From contig JAWKTN010000013.1 of assembly GCA_041399065.1 (NCBI GenBank), forward strand, positions 62,001 to 126,000: a stretch of DNA of 64,000 bases. The letters run 5' to 3'. The notes beneath the pieces were generated by a model that was not told the DNA's origin, ran no database searches, and worked only from the letters and a program-made list of their open reading frames with translations. A program made the position numbers and the translations under genes. Shown piece after piece: positions 1 through 7,746 of this stretch; position 1 is the first letter of the stretch; every line of letters starts with the position of its first letter. The stretch comes from JAGQPD01 sp020426865 (GTDB taxonomy: Bacteria; Planctomycetota; Planctomycetia; Pirellulales; Pirellulaceae).

Positions 1-48
1 GCGTCCGTCACGTTCGTTACTCAAAGAGGCCGCATAACATCCTCGTAA

Positions 49-231
49 CTAGCGGACCTCCTTTAGAGTGAGCCAGCTAATATAGCCCAGTCCAAGTGCG
101 CAGACGACGAACGCAATATCCATCATCGGTTTCGCCTTTTGAAACGGAAAGCTGATGATCAAATCCATGGCGAATAGCACAAGGATCAGCACGGCGATAA
201 TCATGGCGGTTATGGTAAGGCCTTTGGCCAT
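49..231 (-). CDS. Small membrane protein of 60 residues, function unknown
   Basis: The protein has two hydrophobic stretches, about residues 5-27 and 36-54, separated by a short basic/polar loop (FQKAKP). This fits a two-helix inner-membrane protein. The ATG at 229-231 is followed by an uninterrupted frame to a stop at 49. No catalytic motif is visible and I do not recognise the family. It stands alone, with a gene-free stretch to its right and the window edge to its left. The composition is convincingly membrane-like, but a protein this short could still be a chance ORF. Confidence 0.6.
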   Translation of the reverse strand: MAKGLTITAMIIAVLILVLFAMDLIISFPFQKAKPMMDIAFVVCALGLGYISWLTLKEVR

Positions 232-550
232 GGGGCCACTTTCCTTTCACTGTCCCACGCCCTGGTAAGGAAATCGGGCGTCGATCTGTCTCCCAAACCT
301 GCTAGTATAGTCCAAAGATTGTGGCTGTCACGAGCGAAACAGTCACGAGCGAAACAATGGGGAATACGGTGCCGATGGTGCGGGTTATCCGAACGAGGGG
401 GCCTGTACCGCCGAATCGTTGGTGACTTGAGTCCACTAGTTCATCACGGTCGTCCCCCCCCCAACACCCGAAAATGCTCGCCAAGGCAGCGTCTGAACCG
501 ACCCAGGCGACCCCAGGCGATACGCCGTTTTCCTCGGGAATTCCATTTCC
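232..550. other. Gene-free stretch with a 15-bp tandem repeat
   Basis: No convincing gene is present on either strand. The only structure noted is a perfect tandem duplication of a 15-base unit (gtcacgagcgaaaca) at 327-341 and 342-356. The stretch lies between the divergent small membrane protein and the NPYASP protein, so it should carry both promoters, but I could not pick out a reliable -10/-35 pair. Confidence 0.5.
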
Positions 551-1162
551 ATGACGCCGAACTACCCACCAAGCGACGATCGTCCGGACCGTGAACCGCC
601 TTTGGAGGCATCGCCTTACGAGGAACGGTCGACGGACGGTCCGGTCGACGCCGGGAAATCGGTGGAGAACCCGTTTCGTGACCATCTCGACGATGGGGGC
701 AACCCGTACGCGTCCCCGACCGCTCAGGAAACTCGCGCTGGCTCGGCCGATCCGGCCAAGCGAGTCCGCGAGGTTGCGGTCTTGTTGGTCATTCACGGGG
801 CATTGTTGTTGTTGGCGGCGGCGTTTTTTGTCCTCACACTGGTCGTGTTTGGCATCCAAGCCACCACACCCGGCGCGGCCAGTGAATTCCCCGGTGATCC
901 CCATGTCTGGTGGTTGATGTTGGGGTATTACGGGATCGCGGCAATCATTTTGATCATCGTCGGCGGCCTGCAGATTTACGCCGGATTTCGTAACTACCGC
1001 CTGCGGAACCGTCCGCTGGGACTGGCTGCCCTCTCACTGGGACTGGCCTTGATCTTCACTTGTTACTGCGCCCCCACCGGGTTGGTCTTGGGGATCTATG
1101 GGTTGACCGTCTATCTCAAGCAGAGCACGATCCTCGCGTTCGAACAAGCCAGAGCGACTTAG
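551..1162 (+). CDS. NPYASP-motif membrane protein
   Basis: The protein has 203 residues. The first 70 are polar, acidic and proline-rich and contain NPYASP at about residue 51, a motif common near the N-terminus of planctomycete membrane proteins of unknown role. Three or four hydrophobic segments follow (about 77-102, 121-145, 155-188). The loop between segments 2 and 3 holds a basic YRLRNR patch. The C-terminal half, with its glycine-rich GLVLGIYGLTVYL segment, resembles small DUF4190/DUF4870-like membrane proteins, but the match is not strong enough to name a family. It is probably an integral cytoplasmic-membrane protein. No operon partner is evident. Confidence 0.75.
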   Translation: MTPNYPPSDDRPDREPPLEASPYEERSTDGPVDAGKSVENPFRDHLDDGGNPYASPTAQETRAGSADPAKRVREVAVLLVIHGALLLLAAAFFVLTLVVFGIQATTPGAASEFPGDPHVWWLMLGYYGIAAIILIIVGGLQIYAGFRNYRLRNRPLGLAALSLGLALIFTCYCAPTGLVLGIYGLTVYLKQSTILAFEQARAT

Positions 1163-1330
1163 TGCCCGATTGGCGTTTTTCCGTTCCCGTCGATCGCTGT
1201 CGTCGACGCGGAATCTGACGATGGCGTACTTGCACGACACGCCGCAGGTTGTCTATCTTGCTGGTGCGCGGCCAGTGCTTCCTGCAGCAAATGGCTGTTG
1301 ATCTTAGCGGCAAATCCAAAGGACCTCGGT

Positions 1331-1834
1331 ATGGTAAAGAACGACCTGGGCGAAAGAGTGGCGGTATACACCGGGTCCTTCGATCCGATCACACTAGGGC
1401 ACTTAAATGTTATTGAGCGCGGCAGTCGACTGGTGGATAAGCTGATCGTCGGGATCGGAGTCAATGTCGAGAAGCAGTCGCTGTTCAGTCCTACCGAACG
1501 ATCCGATCTGGTGCGCGAAGTCTCGCGGCATTTGCCGAATGTGGAAGTCAAGGTGTTTCAAGGCTTGGCCGTTAGCTTCGTTCATCAATCTCGGGCTCGG
1601 CTAATGCTACGTGGGATCCGCCCTCTGACCGATATTGCCGCCGAGTTCACGATGATGCTCGCCAATCGCGAACTTGATCCCGATGTCGAAACGGTGTTTC
1701 TGATGGCCGATCAATCCTTGGCACACGTTTCCAGTAGCCTGATCAAACAGATTGCCCCTTTGGCTACCGATGAAATGTTGGCGAAGTTTATTCCCCGCGA
1801 GATCATCGCGCCGCTCCGCGAAAAACTGAAGTAA
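1331..1834 (+). CDS. coaD: Phosphopantetheine adenylyltransferase
   Basis: The enzyme transfers AMP from ATP to 4'-phosphopantetheine to make dephospho-CoA, the fourth step of coenzyme A synthesis in the cytoplasm. The N-terminus carries the nucleotidyltransferase signature YTGSFDPITLGHL with its T/HxGH element. RGIRPLTDIAAEF matches the RGLR...DFEYE region, and VSSSLIKQIA matches the C-terminal ISSTLVRE motif. At 167 residues it has normal length. The frame is open further upstream, but the ATG at 1331 is preceded by AAGGA at good spacing and gives the usual compact N-terminus. It is a core gene just outside the integron island. Confidence 0.97.
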   Translation: MVKNDLGERVAVYTGSFDPITLGHLNVIERGSRLVDKLIVGIGVNVEKQSLFSPTERSDLVREVSRHLPNVEVKVFQGLAVSFVHQSRARLMLRGIRPLTDIAAEFTMMLANRELDPDVETVFLMADQSLAHVSSSLIKQIAPLATDEMLAKFIPREIIAPLREKLK

Positions 1835-1905
1835 ACGAGAACACGTTCCCCAACTGGAAGCAGCCAGGGTATTGCCCAAAATGTCACCTTGAACTCAGCG
1901 AATTC

Positions 1906-2226
1906 AGGGCCGAAGGCCCTTCACAACCGCCGCCGGGCCCGAAGGGCCCGGTTTCGGCGCCCCACGCCCCCAGGGCCGAAGGCCCGACACAAGTGTGTTA
2001 CGTTCCAGCGCCGGGAACGCAGTCATACTCAGAATCCCGGTACGCGTACTCGCTCGTCGTCGATCGACAAGGGTTCAACATTCGTTCCATTGCCGGCGCG
2101 ATCATCGAGTACGAGTACGAGTACCGCTGCGCTGAGTACGAGTACGGCGAAGTGCCACCCGGGTCTTTGACGATCGCGCGTCGTGTTTTGCGGCGTTGCC
2201 GCGATACGGCTGGGGACAGCCGTGGG
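1906..2226. repeat. Left copy of the hairpin/repeat block that brackets the integron
   Basis: The block starts with three successive hairpins whose arms are GGGCC-like and whose loops are GAA (1906-1920, 1933-1951, 1973-1985). A segment with a run of gagtac repeats follows (about 2104-2145), then a segment ending in cggctggggacagccg (2207-2222). A related block in the same orientation lies at 17418-17722. The shared parts include tacgcgtactcg, gggttcaaca and gatacggctggggacagccg. No gene is convincing here: the ORFs rich in Tyr-Glu are by-products of the gagtac run. The distal attC of the integron starts a few bases after the block ends. Confidence 0.7.
2207..2222. terminator. Hairpin with arms cggctg/cagccg
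   Basis: A perfect six-base-pair stem with a four-base loop. The same sequence lies just past the proB stop codon (17699-17714), and a related one follows purF (20669-20685). A termination role is plausible for those two copies. There is no clear T-run, so it may instead be a dispersed genomic repeat. Confidence 0.35.
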
Positions 2227-2231
2227 ACTTT

Positions 2232-2323
2232 GGCAGAACGATTGCGTTCAGTTGGCGGCGGGAGTTGACGATGTTTCCGAGGTCGGCCTGTTTCGCCACT
2301 CAACTGCATCGCCTTGTTCTGCC
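2232..2323 (-). other. attC site 1 (distal end of the array, cassette 9)
   Basis: On the plus strand the left box ggcagaac (2232-2239) pairs with the right box gttctgcc (2316-2323). The inner arms ttcagttggcggc and gccactcaactgca pair imperfectly with an unpaired base, as in folded attC sites. The cassette 9 start at attC site 2 carries the same box sequence, as expected. It ends the toxin cassette only a few bases after the toxin stop codon. Confidence 0.85.
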
Positions 2324-2326
2324 GTC

Positions 2327-2623
2327 TTATTGCAGGTAGGCATCAATGTCCATCGCGCAATGAAAGACGCCAAGAACCAAGATGCTCGTGTCGTCTGATA
2401 AGAGATATGGAATCCGGTAGTTCCCGAATATGATCTCGCGCACGTGGCGATCGGTGATGGGTTCGTATCTCTGTCCTAGTTCCGGGAATGTGCGAAGGAG
2501 TTGAACCTTCGCGTAGATTCCAGAGACAACCTTCGATGCGGATTGAGGATTCTCTTCCGCGATGTAATCGTGAATCTCTCGAAGCCGACGAAGTGCCTCG
2601 ACCGTCCATGTTATTTTGGCCAT
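2327..2623 (-). CDS. ParE/RelE-family toxin (cassette 9)
   Basis: The protein has 98 residues, the normal size for the family. It begins with a helical segment (WTVEALRRLREIHDYIAE), followed by the FPELGQRY turn, the REIIFGNYRIPYLL strand pair and a final ILVLGVFHCAMD strand. This is the ParE-type layout of two N-terminal helices and a beta sheet. ParE relatives poison DNA gyrase and RelE relatives cut ribosome-bound mRNA; I cannot tell which applies. The start codon overlaps the upstream antitoxin by 13 bases, so the two are translationally coupled. It is the last gene of the array before attC site 1. Confidence 0.85.
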   Translation of the reverse strand: MAKITWTVEALRRLREIHDYIAEENPQSASKVVSGIYAKVQLLRTFPELGQRYEPITDRHVREIIFGNYRIPYLLSDDTSILVLGVFHCAMDIDAYLQ

Positions 2624-2796
2624 GAGTCAATTGCGTTCTTCGCAGCGGCATCGTTCATTATTCGACCTTCAGCGGCATCCTGAAGTCCGCGTTGAATCAT
2701 CCGGGCAAACGCGAGTTCACGCAACAGGGCATCGTAGGAGCTATCATCAGGTTGCCTAGAGATTATTTCTACCATTGTTTCCTTCGCAGTTGTCAC
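2611..2796 (-). CDS. Antitoxin partner of the ParE-like toxin (cassette 9)
   Basis: A 61-residue protein encoded just upstream of, and overlapping, the ParE-like toxin. A short beta-prone start (AKETMVEIISRQPDD) is followed by SSYDALLRELAFARMIQRGLQDAAEGRIM, a helix typical of small ParD-like antitoxins with the repeated xxGLxDxxxGRxM pattern. It probably binds and neutralises the toxin and may repress the pair. Family assignment rests on size, position and this C-terminal pattern. Cassette 9 holds only these two genes. Confidence 0.8.
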   Translation of the reverse strand: MTTAKETMVEIISRQPDDSSYDALLRELAFARMIQRGLQDAAEGRIMNDAAAKNAIDSWPK

Positions 2797-2887
2797 AGCC
2801 AGCCCTCCCCGTTTTCGATGGTGCTGTCAACATTTTACCAGAAGGAGTCTGAGCGTGCCAATGCCGCGAGCAAGTGGTCGAGGGACA

Positions 2888-2965
2888 GGCAGAACGCCAA
2901 GCATCACGGGGCCGGCGGTGAAAGCTCTCCATCCGAAGCCGTATGAGTCGCCGTTCCCGTGCATG
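2888..2965 (-). other. attC site 2, left part, interrupted by intron 1 (cassette 8)
   Basis: The left box ggcagaac (2888-2895) and its arm (aagcatcacgggg) pair with the right arm cccgtgcatg (2956-2965), which continues after the intron as ctttgttctgcc (4565-4576). Removing 2966-4564 gives GTGCATG joined to CTTTGTTCTGCC. This matches the intact attC site 5 (gtgcatgcgattgttcgcc) almost base for base. Confidence 0.85.
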
Positions 2966-4564
2966 GTACGCCCGACAAGGGCGTGAACTTGTGGGGTGCC
3001 GCTTCCTTTGGGAAGCCAGTCCCCTGTACGAAAACGGGAATTGATTGGAGGACAGTATACCAAATGTAATCCGACCAAACACAAGTACTAGACGAAGGCG
3101 GGCACCGACGCGCAGCGTTGGTCGGCGGAAGGGTGACCGACCGTGGGGAGGAAGCCTGCGAAGATGTGCGTAAACGCCGGGTTTGTAACATCGCCACCCG
3201 GACTTCTTCTCGTCAAAGCTGCGAGGCTACGAACAGAAACGTCGTAGAGGCCTAGAGAGATCCTGAGGTGAGCCGCCCGTGGACGTGCGAAACCGTTCCC
3301 GACAGACTCCAAGGTAGACGACGAGCTTGTGCAGCGAAAGTTCACGCAGCAGATGTCAGACGATACGCGGCAGGCCGATCGGCCCGCCGTCGAAAGCTGA
3401 ATCTGCGTTCCCTTATTCGGGGAGATCTGCGAGCGTACCCGTGAGTAAGGCTTGCCTGAAAGGCGGGGCGGCTGAGGCAACTCAGTCCGTGCGAGCAGAA
3501 GTCAGCAGAGGCCGTAGTACCGATCCTCGAAGACCAATCGAGACGGGAAGGGCCGAACGTTTCTTGATAAGGAAGATCTATTCATGACCTCAAACCGTCT
3601 GATCCCTATGCAACAAACGTTCGACTTCGCAGACGAAGCCGGACGAACGCGCAAGGCATTGGAAGCTCAGCGAAGCGAATCGGAATTGGCGGCCGTGAAG
3701 AAGACAGCCTTAAGCTCAGAGTGCTGCGACTGATCGGGCGCTACCTGCGCGCGGGCGTGATGGTCGATGGCAACCTGCAACCGTCGATCGAAGGTACGAT
3801 GCAAGGAGGCCCGCTTTCACCCATCCTCGCCAACATCCTGCTGGATGATTTCGACAAGGAACTGGAACGACGCGGGCTTCGCTTTGTGCGTTACGCGGAC
3901 GACTTCCTGGTGTTCACCAAGACCAGGGAAGCTGCTCGCCGTGTCTTCGATTCGGTGGAACGATACCTGACGCGAAAGCTCAAACTGGTGGTCAATCGCC
4001 AGAAGAGCAGCATCCGCAGCACAAACGGAGTCGAGTTTCTTGGCTTTCAGTATGTGGGCTACGGCGGCCAGATTCGCGTCAGCCCGAAGAATATCCGCAA
4101 GTTCAAAGATCGCGTTCGCGACATCACACGTCGCACTCGCGGCGTATCGATGCGGCAACGCTTTGTAGAACTGCGTCGGTATTTCCAGAGGTGGGTTGGT
4201 TACTTTCGCACGGTTCCGATCAAAAGCTTCTTTGGTGAACTCGACAAGTGGGTCCGCCGCCGCCTCTGGTCCTGTTACTGGCAGCAGTGGAAGAACCCGC
4301 GCACTCGAATCGCCAACCTGAAGCGTTTGGGAGTCCGAGTGAAGGAAGCCGTTACTCACGGTGTCAGCAGCAAAGGCCTCTGGGTGATGTCGTCCAGTCA
4401 CGCAGTGCATCAAGCACTGTCGGTCGACTACCTCAAGGAGTCAGGATTGACGAGTCTATTGGAAATCTGGCACAAGCTTGCTGCCAAGAAGCGAACCGCC
4501 TAGTGCGGACCCGCATGCTAGGTGGTGTGGGAGGGGCCCCGGGAAACCGGGCCCCTATCCCGAT
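2966..4564 (+). mobile_element. Group II intron 1, class C-like, in attC site 2 (internally deleted)
   Basis: The 5' end is GTACGCCC, forming a short hairpin with GGGCGT, followed by aacttgtgggg and a GGGG...CCCC stem. Domain V (4495-4526) folds as a nine-base-pair stem ACCGCCTAG/CTAGGTGGT with a CGC triad, a TGCG/CGCA upper stem and a two-base TG bulge. Domain VI (4527-4564) has a bulged A seven bases before the end and finishes in CCCGAT. It is nearly identical to intron 4, but about 490 bases of the reverse transcriptase gene are missing at about 3720. It lies on the strand opposite the cassette genes. Confidence 0.88.
3584..4503 (+). pseudogene. ltrA: Intron 1 reverse transcriptase/maturase, internal deletion
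   Basis: The start codon follows a good AAGGAAG ribosome site. About 45 codons match the N-terminus of the intron 4 protein (MTSNRLIP, FDFADEA). The sequence then jumps from TALSS to the region LRLIGRYLRAG, changes frame and hits a stop. The rest is open from GTG 3721 to 4503. It keeps the RT4 motif (QGGPLSP), the RT5 catalytic YADD and the maturase X domain. The RT0-RT3 region, including the first catalytic Asp of VDMDLSKFFD, is gone. It therefore cannot be an active polymerase, though a free-standing maturase fragment starting at 3721 is conceivable. The stop codon lies in domain V. Confidence 0.88.
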
Positions 4565-4575
4565 CTTTGTTCTGC

Positions 4576-4986
4576 CTATCTTTGTGCTACGTACTCGCGA
4601 AAGTAGTCCATGAACATTTCGTGGAGTGGCCGAATCAAAGAGATCTCGGAACTGAACTCCGATGCGACAGCAGTCCGTTGGTGTTCCTGCACCGATAGGT
4701 CGTATTCGTGATTCTCCAGAGTATTCAGCATTTCAAAAAAGTATTCACAGCAACGACGACCGTCATACGCATCAGTGTACGCTCCAGCATCATTCAGAAA
4801 CGTGGCCCAAGATGTTGCGCCAGATTCATTGCGAAGGTAGAGGCACGCTACGTATTCATCATTGCATTGCTGACCATCGAAGGATTCAAAGGGCTCGGCA
4901 TACACAAAACGGTTAACGGCAGCGACGGCGTCTGGGTAGTATTTTATCGTTGCGATCTCAAGTATCCACTGCGGCGGCGATTCCAT
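4576..4986 (-). CDS. Hypothetical protein of cassette 8
   Basis: A 136-residue acidic, soluble protein with many aromatic residues, including CCEYFFEMLNTLE and HEMFMDYFREYV. No signal peptide, membrane segment or known motif is visible and I do not recognise the family. Its stop codon overlaps the right box of attC site 2, the usual tight packing at the end of a cassette. It is the only gene between attC sites 2 and 3. The length and clean frame support a real gene. Its lone occurrence leaves open whether it is a toxin, an antitoxin or neither. Confidence 0.65.
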   Translation of the reverse strand: MESPPQWILEIATIKYYPDAVAAVNRFVYAEPFESFDGQQCNDEYVACLYLRNESGATSWATFLNDAGAYTDAYDGRRCCEYFFEMLNTLENHEYDLSVQEHQRTAVASEFSSEISLIRPLHEMFMDYFREYVAQR

Positions 4987-5011
4987 CGTGGCGATTATTT
5001 GATCGGTCCAT

Positions 5012-5101
5012 TGATAGCGTTACGGTTCAGTGGGCCGCGTGAGTGGATTCTCCATCTGAACACGGTCCATTACGCGGCTCCACTGGAACCGTTGGTTCGG
5101 C
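5012..5101 (-). other. attC site 3 (cassette 7), degenerate at one box
   Basis: The right box gttcggc (5095-5101) and arms acggttcagtgggccgcgt and acgcggctccactggaaccgt form a long, nearly perfect palindrome. The left box should read about gcagaac but is ttgatagcg, so the crossover position (about 5019) cannot be fixed. The site overlaps the 3' end of the DUF2442 gene. Confidence 0.75.
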
Positions 5102-5347
5102 GTTTTTCGGATCATCTCGGATGGAATCTTCGTATAACGTATCGGGACAAATGTCTTGCTCGTGTGGCCACGCCACCGTGCCATCAACCACGGTAGCTCG
5201 GAGGAAATAAGCGATATTCTGAAACTCGCGAAAGACGCCAAAGTCCAATAGATGGCTACAATCGAATGTCCCCACCTCACCATTTGTAAACTTAAGTTTG
5301 AGACGATAGTCGTCAGTTGGCACAACCGACTCGACTCGAGGATTCAT
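5027..5347 (-). CDS. DUF2442 domain protein, antitoxin-like partner (cassette 7)
   Basis: A 106-residue protein. Residues 1-75 match the DUF2442 pattern: an RVESVVPTDDYRLKLKFTNGE strand pair, a phenylalanine-containing middle (GVFREFQ), and a C-terminal WPHEQDICPDTLYE like the usual WPNGxDLxPDxLY. DUF2442 genes often sit beside DUF4160 genes, and the pair is thought to behave as a toxin-antitoxin module. The last 30 residues (after about 76) have no counterpart in the family and are encoded by attC site 3, so the ORF reads into the recombination site. The start is two bases after the DUF4160 stop. Confidence 0.85.
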   Translation of the reverse strand: MNPRVESVVPTDDYRLKLKFTNGEVGTFDCSHLLDFGVFREFQNIAYFLRATVVDGTVAWPHEQDICPDTLYEDSIRDDPKNAEPTVPVEPRNGPCSDGESTHAAH

Positions 5348-5349
5348 CG

Positions 5350-5619
5350 TTACCTCAACGGTTCAATTCTGAACGGCTGCTGACCATTTACAGCAAGTTC
5401 CCAATCCACCATGAGGTCTTCGCGGTGGATTTCCACCCACGCCAAGACCATCTTCATTTTACCTGGTGGGAGATTTCCCTCCAACAACTCACCCTCAGGA
5501 ATCGAGATGACAGCCTCGTCGCCCTGATATTTCGCGTGGATGTGCGGCCGATGATGGCGCCGATTGTCGAGAAAATATAGCGAGATCGTGATGCCGTAAA
5601 ATATTGAGATCACGGGCAT
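5350..5619 (-). CDS. DUF4160 domain protein, toxin-like partner (cassette 7)
   Basis: An 89-residue protein with the DUF4160 hallmarks: start MPVISIFYGITISLYF, the HHRPHIHAKYQG histidine cluster, GELLEGNLP, and VLAWVEIHREDLMVDWELA. The biochemical role of the family is not established. Its constant pairing with DUF2442 suggests a toxin-antitoxin or stress module. Here the two genes are separated by two bases and make up cassette 7. The histidine cluster could bind metal or RNA; this is inference. Confidence 0.87.
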   Translation of the reverse strand: MPVISIFYGITISLYFLDNRRHHRPHIHAKYQGDEAVISIPEGELLEGNLPPGKMKMVLAWVEIHREDLMVDWELAVNGQQPFRIEPLR

Positions 5620-5634
5620 GCGTATACGCTCCTC

Positions 5635-5720
5635 GCAGAACGGCTGGCGTCACCCGGCAGCGGCCAAGCAAGTGTCCATCAGAATTCCCCCTCGATCCGC
5701 TGCTCGGGTGCACGCCTTGG
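5635..5720 (-). other. attC site 4, left part, interrupted by intron 2 (cassette 6)
   Basis: The left box gcagaac (5635-5641) and the arm cggctggcgtcacccggcag pair with the right arm ctgctcgggtgcacgcc, ending in ttgg at 5720. After the intron the site continues ttcgcgg (7747-7753). Joining G5720 to TTCGCGG gives the box GTTCGCGG, which equals the cassette 6 start box seen at attC site 5. The intron therefore sits exactly between G and TT. Confidence 0.88.
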
Positions 5721-7746
5721 GTATGCCTGGCATGCCGACTAACTTGTGGGGTGCGAGTCCCCTGTACGAGAACGAGACCCTTTAACGGAAAGGCAGTATA
5801 CCAAATGTAATTTCCAAAGGTGCAAGTACTAGATGAGGGCAACTGCGGAAGGGTGACCGACCGTGGGGAAGAAGCCTGCGAAGGTGTGCGTAAATGCTGG
5901 GTTTGTCGTTGCCGACGAAATTGACGAAAGGCAACAATCGCCACTCAGACGCCTTCTCATCAAAACTGCGAGGCTACGAACAGAAACTTGATACAAGGCC
6001 GGTTCGTCCAGGTGAGTCAGCCCATCTTGAGCGAAACCATCTCGTTCGGACGGATTGGTAAATCAAGAGCTTGTGCAGTGAAAGTTAACCGGTTTATCCA
6101 GGGAGAGCTGCAGGCCTGAGTCCGCCTTGAGGCTTGATGCCGATCGTGCGGAGACGCGAGTCGAAAGTCGCGCGTCGCGTGCAGCAGTCAGCAGAGGTCG
6201 TAGTACTGACCCGTTAAATCCAATAACGACAGAAAGGACCGAACCGTGAAGAACGAGGAGGAGCTACCGATGAACTCGAATCGAGGTGCCTGGCAGCCAC
6301 CGCTGGACTTCGCAAGCGAAGAACCATGGGCACGCCAGGCGAAATTATTCCGCACGGAATTGACCGATCCGGCGCTCAACGATCAGCCAGCCTTGGACGT
6401 GTCCCCAGAGGACGCTTTGATGGAACTGATACTCTCACCGAACAACCTTCGCCGCGCGTGGCGTCAAGTCAAAGGGAACCGGGGCGCACCCGGCCCCGAT
6501 GGCATGACGATCGCCGAGTTCGAGGATTGGGCTCATGGAAACTGGGCTACGGTGAAGCAACAGCTTTTGGGAGGGACGTACCAGCCGCAGCCGGTGCGTC
6601 GCAAAACCATTCCCAAACCCGGTGGCAAAGGCGATCGTTTGCTCGGAATTCCAAACGTTCTCGACCGCCTCATCCAACAAGCCATCGTACAAGTCCTGAC
6701 GCCGATCTTTGATCCGGGATTCTCGGAATCGAGCTTCGGCTTTCGCCCCAAACGATCCGCCCATGAAGCTGCCAAGCGAGTGCAGAAGATCATCCGGCAA
6801 GGTCACACTCATTGCGTCGACGTTGATCTTTCGAAGTTTTTCGACAGATGCCAACATGACGTGTTGATGAGTCGCGTGAGCCGCAAGGTTCACGACCGAC
6901 GCTTGCTCAAGTTGATCGGACGCTACCTGCGAGCGGGCGTGATGGTCGAGGGCGTGTTGCAACCGACCGAAGAGGGGGCGCCGCAAGGTGGTCCACTTTC
7001 ACCCTTGTTAAGTAACGTGCTGCTGGACGACTTGGACAAGGAACTGGAACGCCGTGGGTTGAAGTTCGTCAGATACGCCGATGATTTTATGATCTTCGTG
7101 CGCAGCGAGCGGAGTGCTCATCGCGTGTTCGCGTCGGTCAAGCGGTTTCTCACGCAACGCTTGAGACTCGTCGTGAACGAGGAAAAGAGCAGCGTGCGAC
7201 CGGCCCTGGGCTGCGAGTACCTGGGGTTCACTTTTGTTGGTACGCGTGTGACGATTAAAATCGCGCCGAAGAAGCTGAAAGCCTTCAAGCAACGCATCCA
7301 GGAACTCACGGGGCGCAGCCGAGGGATTTCGATGGCGCGTCGTTTGACTGACCTCAATCGCTATTTGCGAGGTTGGATAGGTTACTTCGGTCTGGCTCGC
7401 CAGTTCGACGACTTCGCTGATCTCGACGGCTGGATTCGACGCCGCGTGCGGATGTGCCACTGGAAACAGTGGCGGTATCCACGCACCAAGGTGAAGCAGC
7501 TGGTCGCGTTGGGCGTGACCCTCGACATGGCGATCAAGCACGCAATCAGTCGCAAGAAGTATTGGCGGATGTCCCGTACACCGGCACTACGGTATGCAAT
7601 GACCAACAAGTGGCTCGCGCAACAAGGCTTGCTGTCATTAAAGCAACTGTGGTACGAGTTGGCTTCTCTTCGTGGAACCGCCTAGTGCGGACCCGCATGC
7701 TAGGTGGTGTGGGGGCTGCGGTCAGCAATGGCCGCGGCTACCCGAT
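5721..7746 (+). mobile_element. Group II intron 2, class C-like, in attC site 4 (apparently complete)
   Basis: It is 2026 bases long. The 5' end GTATGCC pairs with GGCATGCC, and aacttgtgggg plus a GGGG...CCCC stem follow. Domain V is at 7677-7708, with the same CGC-triad stem and TG bulge as the other copies. Domain VI is 7709-7746, ending in ctacccgat with a bulged A. The encoded protein lacks an HNH endonuclease, as expected for class C. Insertion is between G and TT of the gene-proximal attC box, on the strand opposite the cassette genes. This is the copy in the array most likely to be active. Confidence 0.9.
6270..7685 (+). CDS. ltrA: Group II intron 2 reverse transcriptase/maturase
   Basis: The protein has 471 residues. 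It binds its own intron RNA, helps it splice, and copies it into DNA during retrohoming. The reverse transcriptase motifs are in order: NRGAPGPDGM (RT0/1), GGKGDRLLGIPNVLDRLIQQA, FDPGFSESSFGFRP (RT2), VDVDLSKFFD with a catalytic Asp (RT3), APQGGPLSP (RT4), YADD (RT5), then the maturase X domain with RGWIGYF and CHWKQWR. There is no endonuclease domain. The ATG at 6270 has GAGGAGGAG upstream; an in-frame GTG at 6246 is less likely. The stop codon lies inside domain V. All catalytic residues are present, so this is the best candidate for an active enzyme. Confidence 0.95.
   Translation: MNSNRGAWQPPLDFASEEPWARQAKLFRTELTDPALNDQPALDVSPEDALMELILSPNNLRRAWRQVKGNRGAPGPDGMTIAEFEDWAHGNWATVKQQLLGGTYQPQPVRRKTIPKPGGKGDRLLGIPNVLDRLIQQAIVQVLTPIFDPGFSESSFGFRPKRSAHEAAKRVQKIIRQGHTHCVDVDLSKFFDRCQHDVLMSRVSRKVHDRRLLKLIGRYLRAGVMVEGVLQPTEEGAPQGGPLSPLLSNVLLDDLDKELERRGLKFVRYADDFMIFVRSERSAHRVFASVKRFLTQRLRLVVNEEKSSVRPALGCEYLGFTFVGTRVTIKIAPKKLKAFKQRIQELTGRSRGISMARRLTDLNRYLRGWIGYFGLARQFDDFADLDGWIRRRVRMCHWKQWRYPRTKVKQLVALGVTLDMAIKHAISRKKYWRMSRTPALRYAMTNKWLAQQGLLSLKQLWYELASLRGTA

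Noticed and set aside
302..904. 200-residue minus-strand ORF opposite the NPYASP protein
   Set aside because: Arg-rich shadow; the repeated SLVTVSLVTA tail comes from the 15-bp tandem repeat, not from a protein family.
1993..2309. Tyr-Glu-rich ORFs on both strands
   Set aside because: They are produced by the gagtac repeat run and differ in frame from the related block at 17.5 kb, so protein selection is not indicated.
5741..5760. Intron 2 5' end at GTGCGAG (5751) or GTGGGG (5746)
   Set aside because: Both look like the GUGYG consensus, but the conserved upstream hairpin is shared by all copies, and only a start at 5721 restores an attC with the box matching cassette 6.
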